From Labia minor (Eukaryota > Arthropoda > Insecta > Dermaptera > Spongiphoridae): 64,000 nt of DNA. The position numbers and the translations under genes are program-made. The notes under the pieces are model-generated. The model was not told where the DNA came from, ran no database searches, and worked only from the letters and a program-made list of their open reading frames with translations. The stretch's first letter is position 1. The number at the start of each line of letters is the position of its first letter. The stretch lies in NCBI GenBank assembly GCA_963082975.1, contig OY720350.1, forward strand, positions 41,691,851 to 41,755,850, written 5' to 3'. This document shows positions 45,828-58,184 of this stretch, in pieces.

Positions 45828-46486
45828 CAGTGGCGTACCTAGAACTTTTGCCGCCCGGGGCGATCTCCAGTTTGCCACCCTTTCTATTATAAGTCAATCA
45901 AATAGTGGTTTTTATAAATTAATACACATATATATAAATAATTATTAAGTTATTTAATCAATATTAATTAATACACAGTGTGTAAATTTTTTTACACATA
46001 TTTGTAAGCACTCGTAAACATATTTAAATAATATTTACTCTTCTAGCTCTCAAAATTTATATTATTTGTAATTTCTTGTTCTATTGACAATATTGCAAGA
46101 TTTTGTAGTCTTAATTGACTCATTGTAGATCGAAGATAATTTTACCGAACAAAATCTTAAAGATGCGTTTACGAATTCAACGAATTTTAATGAATACAAT
46201 AAAATAAAATTATTATCCTGTTCTTGGAATTAGAATTCAAAATTTACACTAAAATGCATTTATATACACCGAGGAATATTATTCGAAATCATATAGCTGA
46301 TCATAATTTATATAAATCAAATAGTAAACTTATAATAATCATTTATTATTCAAGAAAGAAAAAAAAATAAATATGAAATGAATAAGTTGCTTTTTACAAC
46401 TATAACGAAATATAAAAAATGCCGCCCCAAGATAAGTGCCGCCCGGTGCGGACCGCACCCACCGCCCCCCCTTAGGTACGCCACTG
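45828..46486 (+). mobile_element. hAT-like MITE D, tandem copy 1
   Basis: Terminal repeats CAGTGGCGTACCTAGAAC and, in reverse complement, CAGTGGCGTACCTAAGGG, with GCCGCCC words just inside each end. Such CAGTGGCG ends are typical of hAT elements. Length 659 bp. No transposase; the 64-codon frame near the right end is a chance reading across the element border. Confidence 0.85.
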
Positions 46487-46638
46487 ACTTAAACCAAAAC
46501 CCTGAAGAGGATTCTGAACGACTGAAACATCGACTAATGTTGGAAAAAGAATTTAAAAAGTTTTATTTCTAAATCTTCTGAATGACTTCTAATTATGTTT
46601 ATAGATACAATTTTTATAATTATATATTATAATATAAA
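46487..46638 (+). other. Spacer of the 811-bp tandem unit
   Basis: 152 bp between copies, repeated at 47298-47449. It reads open as DLNQNPEEDSERLKHRLMLE followed by KEFKKFYF and a stop. The charged peptide looks more like real coding sequence than the flanks do. It may be an exon or transposon fragment that was duplicated with the array. No donor or acceptor is convincing. Confidence 0.35.
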
Positions 46639-47297
46639 CAGTGGCGTACCTAGAACTTTTGCCGCCCGGGGCGATCTCCAGTTTGCCACCCTTTCTATTA
46701 TAAGTCAATCAAATAGTGGTTTTTATAAATTAATACACATATATATAAATAATTATTAAGTTATTTAATCAATATTAATTAATACACAGTGTGTAAATTT
46801 TTTTACACATATTTGTAAGCACTCGTAAACATATTTAAATAATATTTACTCTTCTAGCTCTCAAAATTTATATTATTTGTAATTTCTTGTTCTATTGACA
46901 ATATTGCAAGATTTTGTAGTCTTAATTGACTCATTGTAGATCGAAGATAATTTTACCGAACAAAATCTTAAAGATGCGTTTACGAATTCAACGAATTTTA
47001 ATGAATACAATAAAATAAAATTATTATCCTGTTCTTGGAATTAGAATTCAAAATTTACACTAAAATGCATTTATATACACCGAGGAATATTATTCGAAAT
47101 CATATAGCTGATCATAATTTATATAAATCAAATAGTAAACTTATAATAATCATTTATTATTCAAGAAAGAAAAAAAAATAAATATGAAATGAATAAGTTG
47201 CTTTTTACAACTATAACGAAATATAAAAAATGCCGCCCCAAGATAAGTGCCGCCCGGTGCGGACCGCACCCACCGCCCCCCCTTAGGTACGCCACTG
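46639..47297 (+). mobile_element. hAT-like MITE D, tandem copy 2
   Basis: Appears base-for-base the same as copy 1 at an offset of exactly 811 bp, including the spacer. Either a very recent tandem duplication or an assembly duplication. Confidence 0.85.
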
Positions 47298-47449
47298 ACT
47301 TAAACCAAAACCCTGAAGAGGATTCTGAACGACTGAAACATCGACTAATGTTGGAAAAAGAATTTAAAAAGTTTTATTTCTAAATCTTCTGAATGACTTC
47401 TAATTATGTTTATAGATACAATTTTTATAATTATATATTATAATATAAA

Positions 47450-48041
47450 CAGTGGCGTACCTAGAACTTTTGCCGCCCGGGGCGATCTCCAGTTTGCCAC
47501 CCTTTCTATTATAAGTCAATCAAATAGTGGTTTTTATAAATTAATACACATAAATAAATTATTAAGTTATTTAATCAATATTAATTAATACACAGTGTGT
47601 AAATTTTTTTACACATATTTGTATGCACTCGTAAACATATTTATATAATATTTACTCTTCTAGCTTTCATACTAGAAAAATCATGTAAAAATTTATATTA
47701 TTTGTAATTTCTTGTTCTATTGACAATATTGCAAGATTGTGCGTTTACGAATTCAACAAATTTTAATGAATACAATAAAATAAAATTATTATCCTGTTCT
47801 TGGAATTAGAATTCAAAATTTACACTAAAATGCATTTATATACACCGAGGAATAATATTCGAAATCATATAGTTGATCATAATTTATATAAATCAAATAG
47901 TAAACTTATAATAATCATAATAATCATTTATTATTCAAGAAAAAAAAAATAAATATGAAATGAATAAGTTGCTTTTTACAACTATAACGAAATATAAAAA
48001 ATGCCGCCCCAAGATAAGTGCCGCCCTTAGGTACGCCACTG
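47450..48041 (+). mobile_element. hAT-like MITE D, tandem copy 3 (diverged, with target duplication)
   Basis: Starts at the next 811-bp step but is 592 bp, with several indels relative to copies 1 and 2. TATAAA flanks both sides (47444-47449, 48042-48047), so the duplication is 6 bp or an imperfect 8-bp NTATAAAC. This is the only copy whose right flank matches its left, so it keeps the original insertion boundary. Confidence 0.85.
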
Positions 48042-48047
48042 TATAAA

Positions 48048-49091
48048 CATCACAAAATTATATTTATCTAAATTTTAAATTTATAATATACATTAACATT
48101 GATTATATATTATTTATTCAATTTATAACAATAAAATTATTAAGTATATTGAAATACAAATATTATATAAGTAATATATGAATATCATATTCAATTTTCA
48201 TCTCATTGCTAATGTATTAAAAATATATATATTCAATAAATAAGTAACTAATCATTTTATTTATAATTCAGTATTATTTTTAAAGATTAATTTAAAACAA
48301 AATTAAGAAATATTCTGAAAATATACCTTCCATTCTTTATTAACAAAATATAAAGATACATTACGATACTCTTAATTATCATAAGGAAATCTTAAACAAT
48401 AAAAAAAAAATAGGAAGATAAAAAGCGAGAATGAGATTGGATTAAATTTCGAAGATTATAAATGAAAACTCTAAAAGGTAAATCCAGTACCAGAGAAAAA
48501 GTAAATGTAAGTAATGTTGGTGGATAGTTCATGTAAATAGTTTCCAAGCTAAAAAGATAACCAGGTCAGCCAACAGGCCTCTTCTATTGTTAGGTTACCT
48601 TCATAAAGTTACTTTCAAGGAAGGAAAATTAATGGAAAAGTAAGGATCATTCAAGAGAACCGTAGCAATAATGGTCTAAGATCCCTAAAATATTAGAAAT
48701 TACATATAAATATTGAAAAGTACATGTATGTGTATCTTATATTTTCATTATGTATATAAATAATTAATTTATTAGATAAAAATAAAACAAATAATTAAAT
48801 ACAATTATTAAAAGATATAAGAGCAATATAACTGAAAATATATTTTGACGCCATTTTCAAGAAAGTTTTAGAATCTTAATCAGTTGGGTGAATTTATAGG
48901 TTTGAAACATTTGACTTATTGTATTTTAAAGTTTCGAAGTACCCCCCGGCTCCAATGTGATTCGAAAAGTTTAACTGCCTGAATATTACAAATAATAATT
49001 TATGTAATATGGAATATATTTACAAATTTTATAGAATTATCAGTAGAATTACTGCAAATTAATAAAAATCATGCTTTTATATAAAATATTC
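48048..49091. other. AT-rich spacer
   Basis: A less AT-rich patch at 48470-48690 has donor-like gtaagt words but no ORF or exon; otherwise low-complexity. Confidence 0.45.
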
Positions 49092-49495
49092 AAAAATAAA
49101 ATAAATAATTAAAAAAAAATTAAGTTACAGTATTTTATTTATAAATGCACTAAAAACTAGAAAATAATTTTTCTCTTAGCTTCAATATAAGTATATTCTT
49201 CTTCATGATGGGGTTGTACAATGGTCCGCCTAAATTAAAAATGGTGACAAAATTAAAAATTAAATGCAAGCGTTTTATTTGAGAGATCCCTAGAAAATGA
49301 ATTAACTAATTCATTTTATTCAAAGTATCTAGACCATTGTTGTTGAAGTGCTAAGTAGGCGGACCATTGTACAACCCCATCATGAAGAAGAATAATACTT
49401 ATTGAGGCTAAGAGAAAAATTATTTTCTAGTTTTTAGTGCATTTATAAATAAAACACTGTAACTTAATTTTTTTTTAATTATTTATTTTATTTTT
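49092..49495. repeat. Long inverted repeat (about 140-bp arms)
   Basis: Arms 49092-49231 and 49357-49495 are near-perfect inverse copies (for example ggggttgtacaatggtccgc against gcggaccattgtacaacccc). The spacer is about 125 bp. The mismatches seen are few, such as cagtatttta against cagtgtttta. The related word aataaaacactgtaa recurs alone at 49755-49769. Foldback transposon or inverted duplication; no ORF. Confidence 0.85.
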
Positions 49496-49797
49496 AATTT
49501 TTTAGTAAATAAATTTTTAAGGTTTTCAGTTTTATTTGAATATACTTTGATAAATGATATTTAATGATATGTTAAAATTTATTAATTAAATTATTAATTA
49601 ATTAATTAAGAAAATGAAATCTTTATTTCATATTCATGTATTGTCATCCAAATCTGAAAAGTGTGCAAAGTTTTAGTTCGATTGGTAAACTGCAACTGTG
49701 TTAAAATTGAGTAACTAGATTTGAACGATACAATATTAGACAACCAAGCAAGTTAAATAAAACACTGTAATAATAAAAAGATAAACAAAGGATGATG
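49496..49797. other. AT-rich spacer
   Basis: Nothing recognised beyond the lone aataaaacactgtaa word at 49755-49769. Confidence 0.5.
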
Positions 49798-49805
49798 AAT
49801 TAGAG

Positions 49806-49969
49806 TAGCGTTTCTCAACCTTTTTGACCAAACGCCCACTTCGTAAGGCCGGCTTCATAATTCGCTCCCCTATAAATTTTATCAGATAAAAATTGCATGA
49901 TAATCCCTAATATAAGGTAGGTACACTTGGTACACCAGGGGGCGATATCGCCCAGGATGAGAATCTCTA
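49806..49969. mobile_element. hAT MITE (164 bp) with perfect 8-bp duplication
   Basis: Ends TAGCGTTTCTCAACC and, in reverse complement, TAGAGATTCTCATCC (12 of 15 match). Perfect duplication AATTAGAG at 49798-49805 and 49970-49977. Internal aacgcccacttcg and gggggcgatatcgccc words are typical of hAT MITEs. Confidence 0.9.
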
Positions 49970-49977
49970 AATTAGAG

Positions 49978-51711
49978 GATTTAATAAAAATAGAATAATC
50001 GTTTGAGTTCAGATAGAATGTATTAAATTGCATCTATATATGTATATGAATTCAATAAATTATATACTTAGAATAGTCAACAACCTATATAATTCAATTA
50101 TTCAGTTTGATACTATAATTTACTAATATAATTTCATATTCAATATAAAGCAATATTATCAATTCAAAGTATAAATTATAATGCTTTGCATTCGATATTA
50201 GTAGAATTCATTGAATCGAACAAAGATCAATCCATTTAATATGAATAAGAATAGGAATAAATTATTAATTATCATGATTGTATTTAGATTATAATTGTTA
50301 TATATGATGATTTCCACAAAACTCAAAGGATTTTAAATGTATTTATATAAAATTATGATTAGTGATATTCGGTAAGAAAGTATGATTGAAAATTAATTTT
50401 AATCTCAAAAAGAAATATTATTTTTTTAAATTTTATATGAATTGCGGCAATATTTTATAAAATTTAAAGAGATAAAAAATTCAAAATAAAATAAAAATTT
50501 ATTAAATATATAAATTGTAGATTTAAAAATAATTTTTCTTTTATTCATGAAATATTAAATAGCAAGGGAAATATTTGTTAATGATTGGGAGGGGGGGGGG
50601 GGGTTTATACGCGCAAATCAAAGTCTTTTTGACATTCCCGAGCCGTAAATTAAATGCAATATTCCTCTTGTGATGTACAATATGTTAAAAGACCAATGTC
50701 AAATTTTGAATAAGCTGCGTAATTTAGTTTGTGATTAACAGTCATCTGAATATATCCCTCGTGGATGGGATATCTATCTCAGTGAATAGAGACCACTGAC
50801 CTACCCAAACCCATTTATCTTCCTCCCAGACCTTCTTGAGATGTCCTACCATAAAGTCCTTTTCTTGTTTCAAACCCTTACTCACCCCTTCTTTCTTCTA
50901 GTGACAGAGTCAACCTTACCCAAGTAGAAAATAATTAATTCAAACTACAAATTTCATTGTAACATACCATTTTGTAAATTTTAATGAAAATGTAAAACGG
51001 TAATTTTGTGTTCTGTTGACCTATGACTTGCCAGTAAATAAGGAATATTCCTCACATTTAGTCTTTCTAACAATTTTCTCTTTCAAAAGCTGAAGAAATT
51101 AGGAAGAGATATGGGTCTATTCAAAACAAATGTCTAGGACCAGTAGAAAATCTGAAAGGGATGTAAAGAGATGTAAAACAGTTTTAAGCAAAAAATCATT
51201 CTCCTCTCATACAAATATATAATTATTATTTCTTATATATATATATATATAATTAAATTAAAACAAATTATTACTATCAAAACTTTTCCCCAGAGTGGGA
51301 AACATATTTTCAGAGAAAAATAAAAAATTGTAATCTGATGAAAGAAGATCATTGAAATTATAATGAATGACTGTAGTGATATATGCATGCTTTACAATCT
51401 TGTATGAATTGACAATGGTAACTGCATAATTTCAATAGATTTGCTTCATTTGACTTGATTACTATTATTTGATTACATATTCAAATTAATTCAATTAACT
51501 TGATATAAATTTTTTTCCAAATGCCAGCCTCAGTTTGTCATCTAGTTAATTTAAAGTCAATTAATTTGGAAATGAGAACTCGTGAAAATTTTTACTTTGT
51601 TTTTTAAAGCCTAAAGGCAATATTCAGATTTTTAATAGAAAATACATATGCATATAAATATTTTTCAAAATAACTTTTTAAAAATATATATAATATATTA
51701 ATATATATTTA

Positions 51712-51757
<46 letters not shown>

Positions 51758-52660
51758 TATTTATTAATTCTGATTATTCATATATATATGGTTGGTGTTA
51801 ATTCTATCAAGAGATGAAATTCACATGTTTTTTTTTTTAAATAAATATTGGATGAAATTAATTGCTGATTTTTAATCATATTAAAATTGTAGTTAATTTA
51901 GAATAATTCATTTACCAAATTTGTTTTAATCAAATACTTACAATTGGTAAATTTAATTCTAATTTCTAATTAAAATTAAAAATATTTTTTTAACTTAATT
52001 ATCTAGAGAATGGATTAATTGCATAATTAAATTAAAAATAAATTTAATTAATATTTTTTATTTCCTTTTCTTTACAGATATGGAAAAAAAAATATTTTTA
52101 AATATTTTATTAGGACATTCTAATTCTAATCTATAATTTTGTATTTATTAATTTTATTAATATGCCTAATGAATCAATATTTATTAATTCTCTAGTACTA
52201 CATTTTTTTAAAAGGTTGTGAATATATTATTAATTCAATGTATAATCCAATTCTCTCTCTCATTCTTTTTCTTCTCCCTCTCCTTATTCGTTGGTTATAT
52301 TTTATTAAATGAAATTCGGAATGCATCCAAATCTAAATGAATTTCAAGTTAATTTACTCTCAAGTGGCCAGCAGGAGATGCTTGGCAGAACAAAGGCTGC
52401 CGTTTGCCTCCTCGGTCCTTGTTAAGGGAATTAAGGCTGGGTGGTGAATAGAATTTGCTGTAAGAGAACAGACAGTAGGTCTATGTCTACCAAATGAGGG
52501 TAATTTCGACCATCACTTTTAATGTATAATTTATAATTATATTAAACTTCTATATTTATCGTAAAATATTATATACAATAATGTAATAATAAATAATAAT
52601 AAATTGTTATAATATCTTTCTTTAAAAATCTTAGTCTTAAGATACTCAAATAGAAAAAAT
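49978..52660. other. AT-rich spacer with simple repeats
   Basis: Includes a G run at 50590-50603, TA runs at about 51236-51250 and 51717-51754, and a GC-richer patch at 52365-52500 (tggccagcaggagatgcttg, cgtttgcctcctcggtcc). The patch shows no convincing exon. No gene assigned. Confidence 0.45.
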
Positions 52661-53846
52661 CTAGAGTGTCTCCACTCGACTATCTCGCAATTTGAATTGG
52701 ATTAAATAACATATATTAATTTAAATTAAATTAAATTAATTAAATTATAAATTAAAATTAATAAATAATATTTATTAAACCAGCACGTGTTTGGCTCTTG
52801 GTTGATGGACCCCGTCACGTGCTGATTCAATCAAGCTGAAATTAAATATATAGCAGTTTTATAAAATTTATAATCATATGAAAAACTATCAAGCATAGAT
52901 CTTTATTTTTACGGTCAGTTTAGAGGAAAAATAAGCTGGAGTGTCTCCACTCGACTATCTCGCAATTTGAATTGGATTAAATAACATAATATATTATATT
53001 TAAATTAAATTTAATTAATTATAAATTATAAATAATAAATATTAAACCAGCGCATGTTTGGTTTTTTATTGATGGCACCATGGCACGTGTTGGCGCGTGA
53101 GATTTGCAGTGTTAAAAAATTAATTCTGGTACTTTCAGCGATTCAATCAAGCTGAAATTCTATATATAGTAGTTTTATACAATTATTAATCATGTGAAAA
53201 ATTATCAAACATATATCTTTATTTTTACGGTCACTTTAGAGGAAAAAAAATCAAAACGTTGTAAGTAATGACCCTCTTCCGGTTGAGCTACATTTCTCAA
53301 AAGTTGATAGAAAACTATGAATTTTGAATAATGCTCATGTACCAAATTGCATCATTCTAGCTCAAACCGTTTTTGCGTAATCTTGCCTACATACATACAC
53401 ACACACATACACACACACACATACACACACACACACATACACACACACACAGACATTTTTCTCAACCTTAGTGAAGATGATTCAGGAACCTTCAAAACGT
53501 ATAAAAACATCAAAATCTCAACATCGAAAATTTTCGTGATCGCAATACTATCTCTGGCGAGATAGTAATAATCAAAACGTTTTAGGAAATGGTCCTCTTC
53601 CGGATGAACTACATTTCTCAGAAGTTGATAGAAAACTACGAATTTTGATTATACTAAATTTAATTATTCTAGCTTAAGCGGTTTTTGAGTGATCTTCTCT
53701 ACATACATACACCCACACACACAGAGAGACTTTTTTCTCATCCTTAGTGAAAATGACTCAGGGACCTTCAAAACGCATAAAAATATCAAAATCTTGACAT
53801 TGAAAATTTTCTTGATCGCAATACTATCGCTGGCGAGATAGTAAAA
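52661..53846 (-). mobile_element. HINE-A copy 7, split by HINE-A copy 8
   Basis: The 3' half lies at 52661-52930 (ctagagtgtctccactcgac to cagtttagaggaaaa) and the 5' half at about 53570-53846 (aatcaaaacgttttaggaaa to ggcgagatagtaaaa). The junction falls exactly where other copies read gaggaaaaaaatcaaaacg, so the two halves form one element. Confidence 0.88.
52933..53568 (-). mobile_element. HINE-A copy 8, nested in copy 7
   Basis: Complete element from aagctggagtgtctccactc to tggcgagatagtaa in the same orientation as its host. The CA repeat is expanded (53388-53453), making a chance 72-codon His/Thr-rich frame. Its neighbours on both sides are HINE-A sequence, so both termini are defined exactly except for the A/T run. 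Confidence 0.88.
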
Positions 53847-54200
53847 AGTCACAATGCCTTAATTTGGGGGAGCAAGGTGAACTGCAAGGCGATCAGACGA
53901 TTTTTACTCTATGACTCCAAAGTATAATCCTTTTGCGATCTGGATACATACCATCGTTAGCACCGAACTGGGTCTCAGTTACAGTTTAGCAATTTTTGAA
54001 ATGATCTTCTACTATAAAACCTTGATACTCACCCAAACACGACATGGTTATTACTAAAAATTTATTATATGACCTACCTAATGAACCAACCCCCTCTTTC
54101 TACAATAAATTTTCCAAATGTAGGTCTATTTCAGTCGCACCACTTCAAATTTCTTATTTTATTGAAATTTGTATATTAAATTTAATCTTTCCCTTATATA
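53847..54200. other. Low-copy spacer
   Basis: Mixed composition; no ORF longer than 70 codons with a recognisable domain. Confidence 0.4.
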
Positions 54201-54395
54201 ATTACAAATTATTTAATATTTTTTTCTCATTCATTTTCTTCAGTATGCATTAAAATTTCCTCGCTTAGAAAAAAAAAAAATAATCGAATTTTATTGAAAT
54301 TACAAATTATTTAATATTTTTTTCTCATTCATTTTCTTAAGTAAACATTAAAATTTCCTCGCTTAGAAAAAAAAATAATCGAATTTTATTGAAAG
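54201..54395. repeat. Two-unit tandem duplication, about 98 bp per unit
   Basis: attacaaattatttaatatt through cgaattttattgaaa occurs twice in direct succession (54201 and 54299) with few differences. A run of 9-12 A bases lies inside each unit. Confidence 0.85.
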
Positions 54396-56473
54396 CAAAA
54401 AAAAAAAAATGGGATCTACTTCTCATGGTATCCTGTTCACCTGTTAAAGCCTTTCATTAGTTTTTCATCATTTTATATTATTTGTTTATATGTTAAATCT
54501 TTAATAGAATTTTTTTTTCTTTCTATTTTTGTATCTTCTTGAATGACAACATCTTTCAAAACAATACCAATTTATTGTAAAAAAAATGTAAATCTTTTAC
54601 ATTTTTCTTACTTAAATAGATATCTTATAAGAGTGTTTTTATATAAAAAGTTTATATATATATTATATATAATAAATTGAAACATAAATGTCAATATTTT
54701 TATTGAGTGAAAATTTCAAACTAAATCATCAATATAAATTTTTTCTTTATTTTTTTTTTTGTGAATGAATTTTTGTTCAATAATAATTTAATATTGATGT
54801 TAAATTACTTTTTTCAAACTTTTCATATGGAATGGGTAAAAGCAATTTATTGGAAAAAAATAATAAAATTATTAGTTTTAAACTCTATTCATTAAGTGAC
54901 TATTCCAGTGCAATTTTTAAAGTCATTTATTTTCACTTGAAATTTCTTTTTCACTTTTGTTCTTTTTTTTCAATATTATTTCATTTTTTTTTTACCTTTA
55001 AGTTCTGATCTATAATATTTAAAAAAAAAAAATGAAATCAGGAAGGATATGAAAATTTGATTTATAAAGGGGCTGGCAGGCACAAAAAAATTATTTTAAT
55101 GTTTTTGGATGTAATGATAGGTTGGATGCTACGGGGGAATAAAGTAAAAAAAATGAAGATAAATGGTAATTCTAACTGAAGAAAATATCCACAAGGTTCA
55201 TTCCTTCTAACATTACCACCAAAAAAAAAAAAAAAAAAAATTTAAAAAGTTTCCGTTAAAACTTTGGGATATAAAAAAAGAAGTTTCGTTTAATATTTTT
55301 TAAAATTAATCATTTTAAATATAGTGAAAAGAAAATGGTATCTGACATCATGGTTGATTTACAAAGAATGAAAATGTTTTAAAATTATCTAGAATGCTTA
55401 AGACTAATTAAATATAAATAAACTTTTAAAGAAATAATTAAAGATGAATAACTAATAAAAGTATGCTCAATTTCTTTTTAATTAACAATGAATTTTCATG
55501 AATTTATATTATATTATAAAATAATATATTTTAGTGAACATAAAAATTAACAAAATTAATTATTTATATTATGTAAATAAATATTATATTATTATATAAA
55601 TTATTTTAAGATTAACCACTAAATGAGCAAAAATCGAATGTACATGTAGATTGGAAATATCTGACGATTTTAAATTAAATAATAGAAATTTCTCAAAGAT
55701 TAGTTTAAAGTAAAATAAGAACAAAGAATATATAAATAAGAATAGAAGATAATAAGAAATTCTAAGAAAATATCAATATATGAATGCTTCAATTACCAAA
55801 TCGATTAGTTAACTATATGTGAAACTTATCAATCATGTTTTTAATAAAGTAAATGAAAATATTTGTTAAAGGGCTTACATATTATATATAATAGAATAGA
55901 TATGCTTGTTATAAAAATTTTTTGAAGATACATATAGGAAAAATAAGAAAAAAAATATTGAAAGTTTAAGGTAGATTATATCATTCTCATTACTACAATT
56001 TATACATGATTATAATCGATTTGGCAAATGATTCAGTCAAATTCAGTCTTAAATTTATGTTCTTATTATAGAAAACTTCATTATAAATTTGTAATTGCAA
56101 TTACTGCTAAATTCTCATAAAGTGGAAGGAAAAATCTGTAAATAAATAAACAAACAAATAAATAAAATAGAATTAGTTCGATGATGAATGCTTAGAATTA
56201 ATAGAAAATAGGATAAAACTAAATTACAATGGATTAATAGTAAAGAAAGAAAAGGAGAGGTTAGGATAAATTAATATTAGGAAATTAGTAACGAAAATCA
56301 TTAAAATTAAGAAAATGGAAAACTTAAAAAATAAAATATTAAATATAGAAAAATTGTGGCTAGAACATGAATAAAAAGAGATTTGTATTTTGGGATTAAA
56401 AATATCAAAAATGGTTATCAGGCATGGTTTGACCTAATTAGAGATGATAATAATCATTTAATAACAGATGTGA
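54396..56473. other. AT-rich spacer
   Basis: Low-complexity with a long A run at about 55219-55240. The part from 56200 on may be degraded LINE sequence upstream of the fragment below, but nothing in it is recognisable. Confidence 0.45.
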
Positions 56474-56800
56474 GTGATATTAGACGAGAGTAGATTTAAA
56501 GTAAGTGAAAATAGGATTCTTTGCAGCATTTATGAGCCAAAAGACATAGTTAGAGTATTAAAAGCGAGAAAGCCAGGACACGTGGCTAGAATGGGAGAGG
56601 AAAAATTAGCTAATAATAAATTGGTGAGGAGGCCGATTGGCAAACCCTGGGTTGGAAGACCAAAGGCGTGGACAATATAGGAAGGGTCGTGAGAGAGAAG
56701 GGAGATAATAGGTGTTGGATGGGTGTAGCTCAGGATAGGGAGTATTGGAGAAATGTGGTGGCTGCGGCCAAGAATTTTCGTGTTCCGTATATATATAATG
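56474..56800 (+). pseudogene. Non-LTR retrotransposon ORF, C-terminal tail
   Basis: Two overlapping frames together show the familiar LINE tail. The first has RILCSIYEPKDIVRVLKARK and then PGHVARMGEEKLANNKLVRR ending near VGRPKAW (to about 56677). A second frame continues with DNIGRVVREKGDNRCWMGVA QDREYWRNVVAAAK (56668-56787). The pattern GHVARM...GRP...GRP..W...AQDR..WR..V..AK is the C-terminal end of reverse-transcriptase polyproteins in the group often annotated as craniofacial-development-protein-like LINEs. At least one frameshift near 56670 and the lack of any RT core mark it as a 5'-truncated relic. An RTE or related clade is likely. Confidence 0.75.
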
Positions 56801-56822
56801 TATATAGTCATGTATATTTACC

Positions 56823-56886
56823 TACCCAGACAAACCTTTTAGACGTCGGCTAGACGTCGAATCGACGTGACTATTCTGGCTGGGTA
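56823..56886. mobile_element. Tiny inverted-repeat element with AGACGTC words
   Basis: Bounded by TACCCAG and CTGGGTA. Inside are three gacgtc-type words (agacgtcgg, agacgtcga, tcgacgtga). Length 64 bp, flanked by AT-rich sequence. Similar short TACCCAG...CTGGGTA units with gacgtc words are known as MITE-like repeats. It could also be the 3' boundary of the LINE. Confidence 0.4.
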
Positions 56887-57604
56887 GTCAATATTTGTTA
56901 TGTGTTTGCTAATAGAAAGAAAAAACAATTTATTTATTTATTCTAATAATAATTAACAAATATTTTATTTACTTATACGGTATAAACGTTTTACCTATTT
57001 GTCTAAAACTCTAGCAGTTTTTTTTCTTTCAAACAATATCCTATATTCTTTGCTGAGTGAAAATAAAAATTATTTATCAAAGTGAAAACTCAAATAAGTA
57101 CTACCCCTTCTTAATTTAAAATTATTTAACCAATGTTTATTTGAGTGAAGGTGAAGAAAATTAATGTTCTTTTATCAATTCAAACCATAAATAAATCTAT
57201 AGCTGATGCAGATACTTGAAATAGATAGATGTTTAAAAAAAACGCCAATGGGTGGATTTAATTAAAAGTCGGTATAGGAAATGTACCGTAGAAGGGCGAA
57301 ACAAGCAGTTAGCGGAAATGGCTGACTCGGAGTGCTGCATCGAGAATTACGGTTGATTAGAAGAACTCGACCAAAGAAACCTCCTGGGGGTAGCAAACAG
57401 TCCGCCTATCACTCTACTAGCCATTAGAGAGTCTCAATCACCCCTTAAACGTAGATTGGGGCATTCTTTTAGATAGTGAATTATATATATATACATATAT
57501 AAGTATATATTTAAGCCATTAAATAAAAAAATTAAATAAATCAAAGAATTGGATTCTATTTATAGATAGTATTATATTTTTAATTATTTAAAATTTAATC
57601 TTTA
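56887..57604. other. Spacer with one GC-richer patch
   Basis: The patch at 57265-57450 (gtaccgtagaagggcgaaac, aaatggctgactcggagtgc, cctcctgggggtagc) is compositionally distinct. It has no ORF, no tRNA or rRNA signature and no second copy here. Confidence 0.45.
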
Positions 57605-58184
57605 ATCTCGTAAGAGATAGTATTGCGATCACGAAAATTTTCGATGTTGAGATTTTGATGTTTTTATACGTTTTGAAGGTTACTGAATCATTTTCACTAA
57701 GGATGAGAAAAATGTCTGTGTGTGTGTATGTATGTAACCAAGATTACGCAAAAACGATTTGAGCTAGAATGATGAAATTTGGTACATGGGCATTATTTAA
57801 AATCCATAGTTTTCTATAAACTTTTGAGAAATGTAGCTCAACCGGAAGAGGGTCATTACTTACAACGTTTTGATTTTTTTTCTTCTAAAGTGACCGTAAA
57901 AATAAAGATATATGTTTGATAATTTTTCACATGATTAATAATTGTATAAAACTGCTATATATAGAATTTCAGCTTGATTGATTCGCTGAAATTACCAGAA
58001 TTAATTTTTTAACACTGCAAATCTCACGCGCCAACACGTGACGTGGTGCCATCAACAAAAAGCCAAACATGCGCTGGTTTAATATTTATTATTTATTAAT
58101 TTTAATTTATAATTTAATTTAAATTAATATATGTTATTTAATCCAATTCAAATGTGCGAAATAGTCGAGTGGAGACACTCCAGC
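57605..58184 (+). mobile_element. HINE-A copy 10
   Basis: Plus-strand copy. 5' hairpin slightly decayed (atctcgtaagagatag), ATGTCTGT at 57712 into GT/GTAT repeat, ATTTGGTAC at 57777, CCGGAAGAGG at 57842. The 3' inverse motif is one base off (gcgaaatagt); the hairpin gagtg-gaga-cactc and cagctt close it. This copy aligns particularly clearly with HINE-C over its first 250 bp. Confidence 0.88.

Noticed and set aside
53380-53460. Short regular repeats that could look like a CRISPR array
   Set aside because: It is a dinucleotide/tetranucleotide microsatellite without unique spacers, in an animal-type genome.
53347-53565. 72-codon His/Thr-rich open frame
   Set aside because: It is a translation of the expanded CA repeat inside HINE-A copy 8.
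57265-57450. Possible rRNA or tRNA fragment because of balanced base composition
   Set aside because: No cloverleaf, no B-box-like GGTTCGA word and no recognisable rRNA core sequence.
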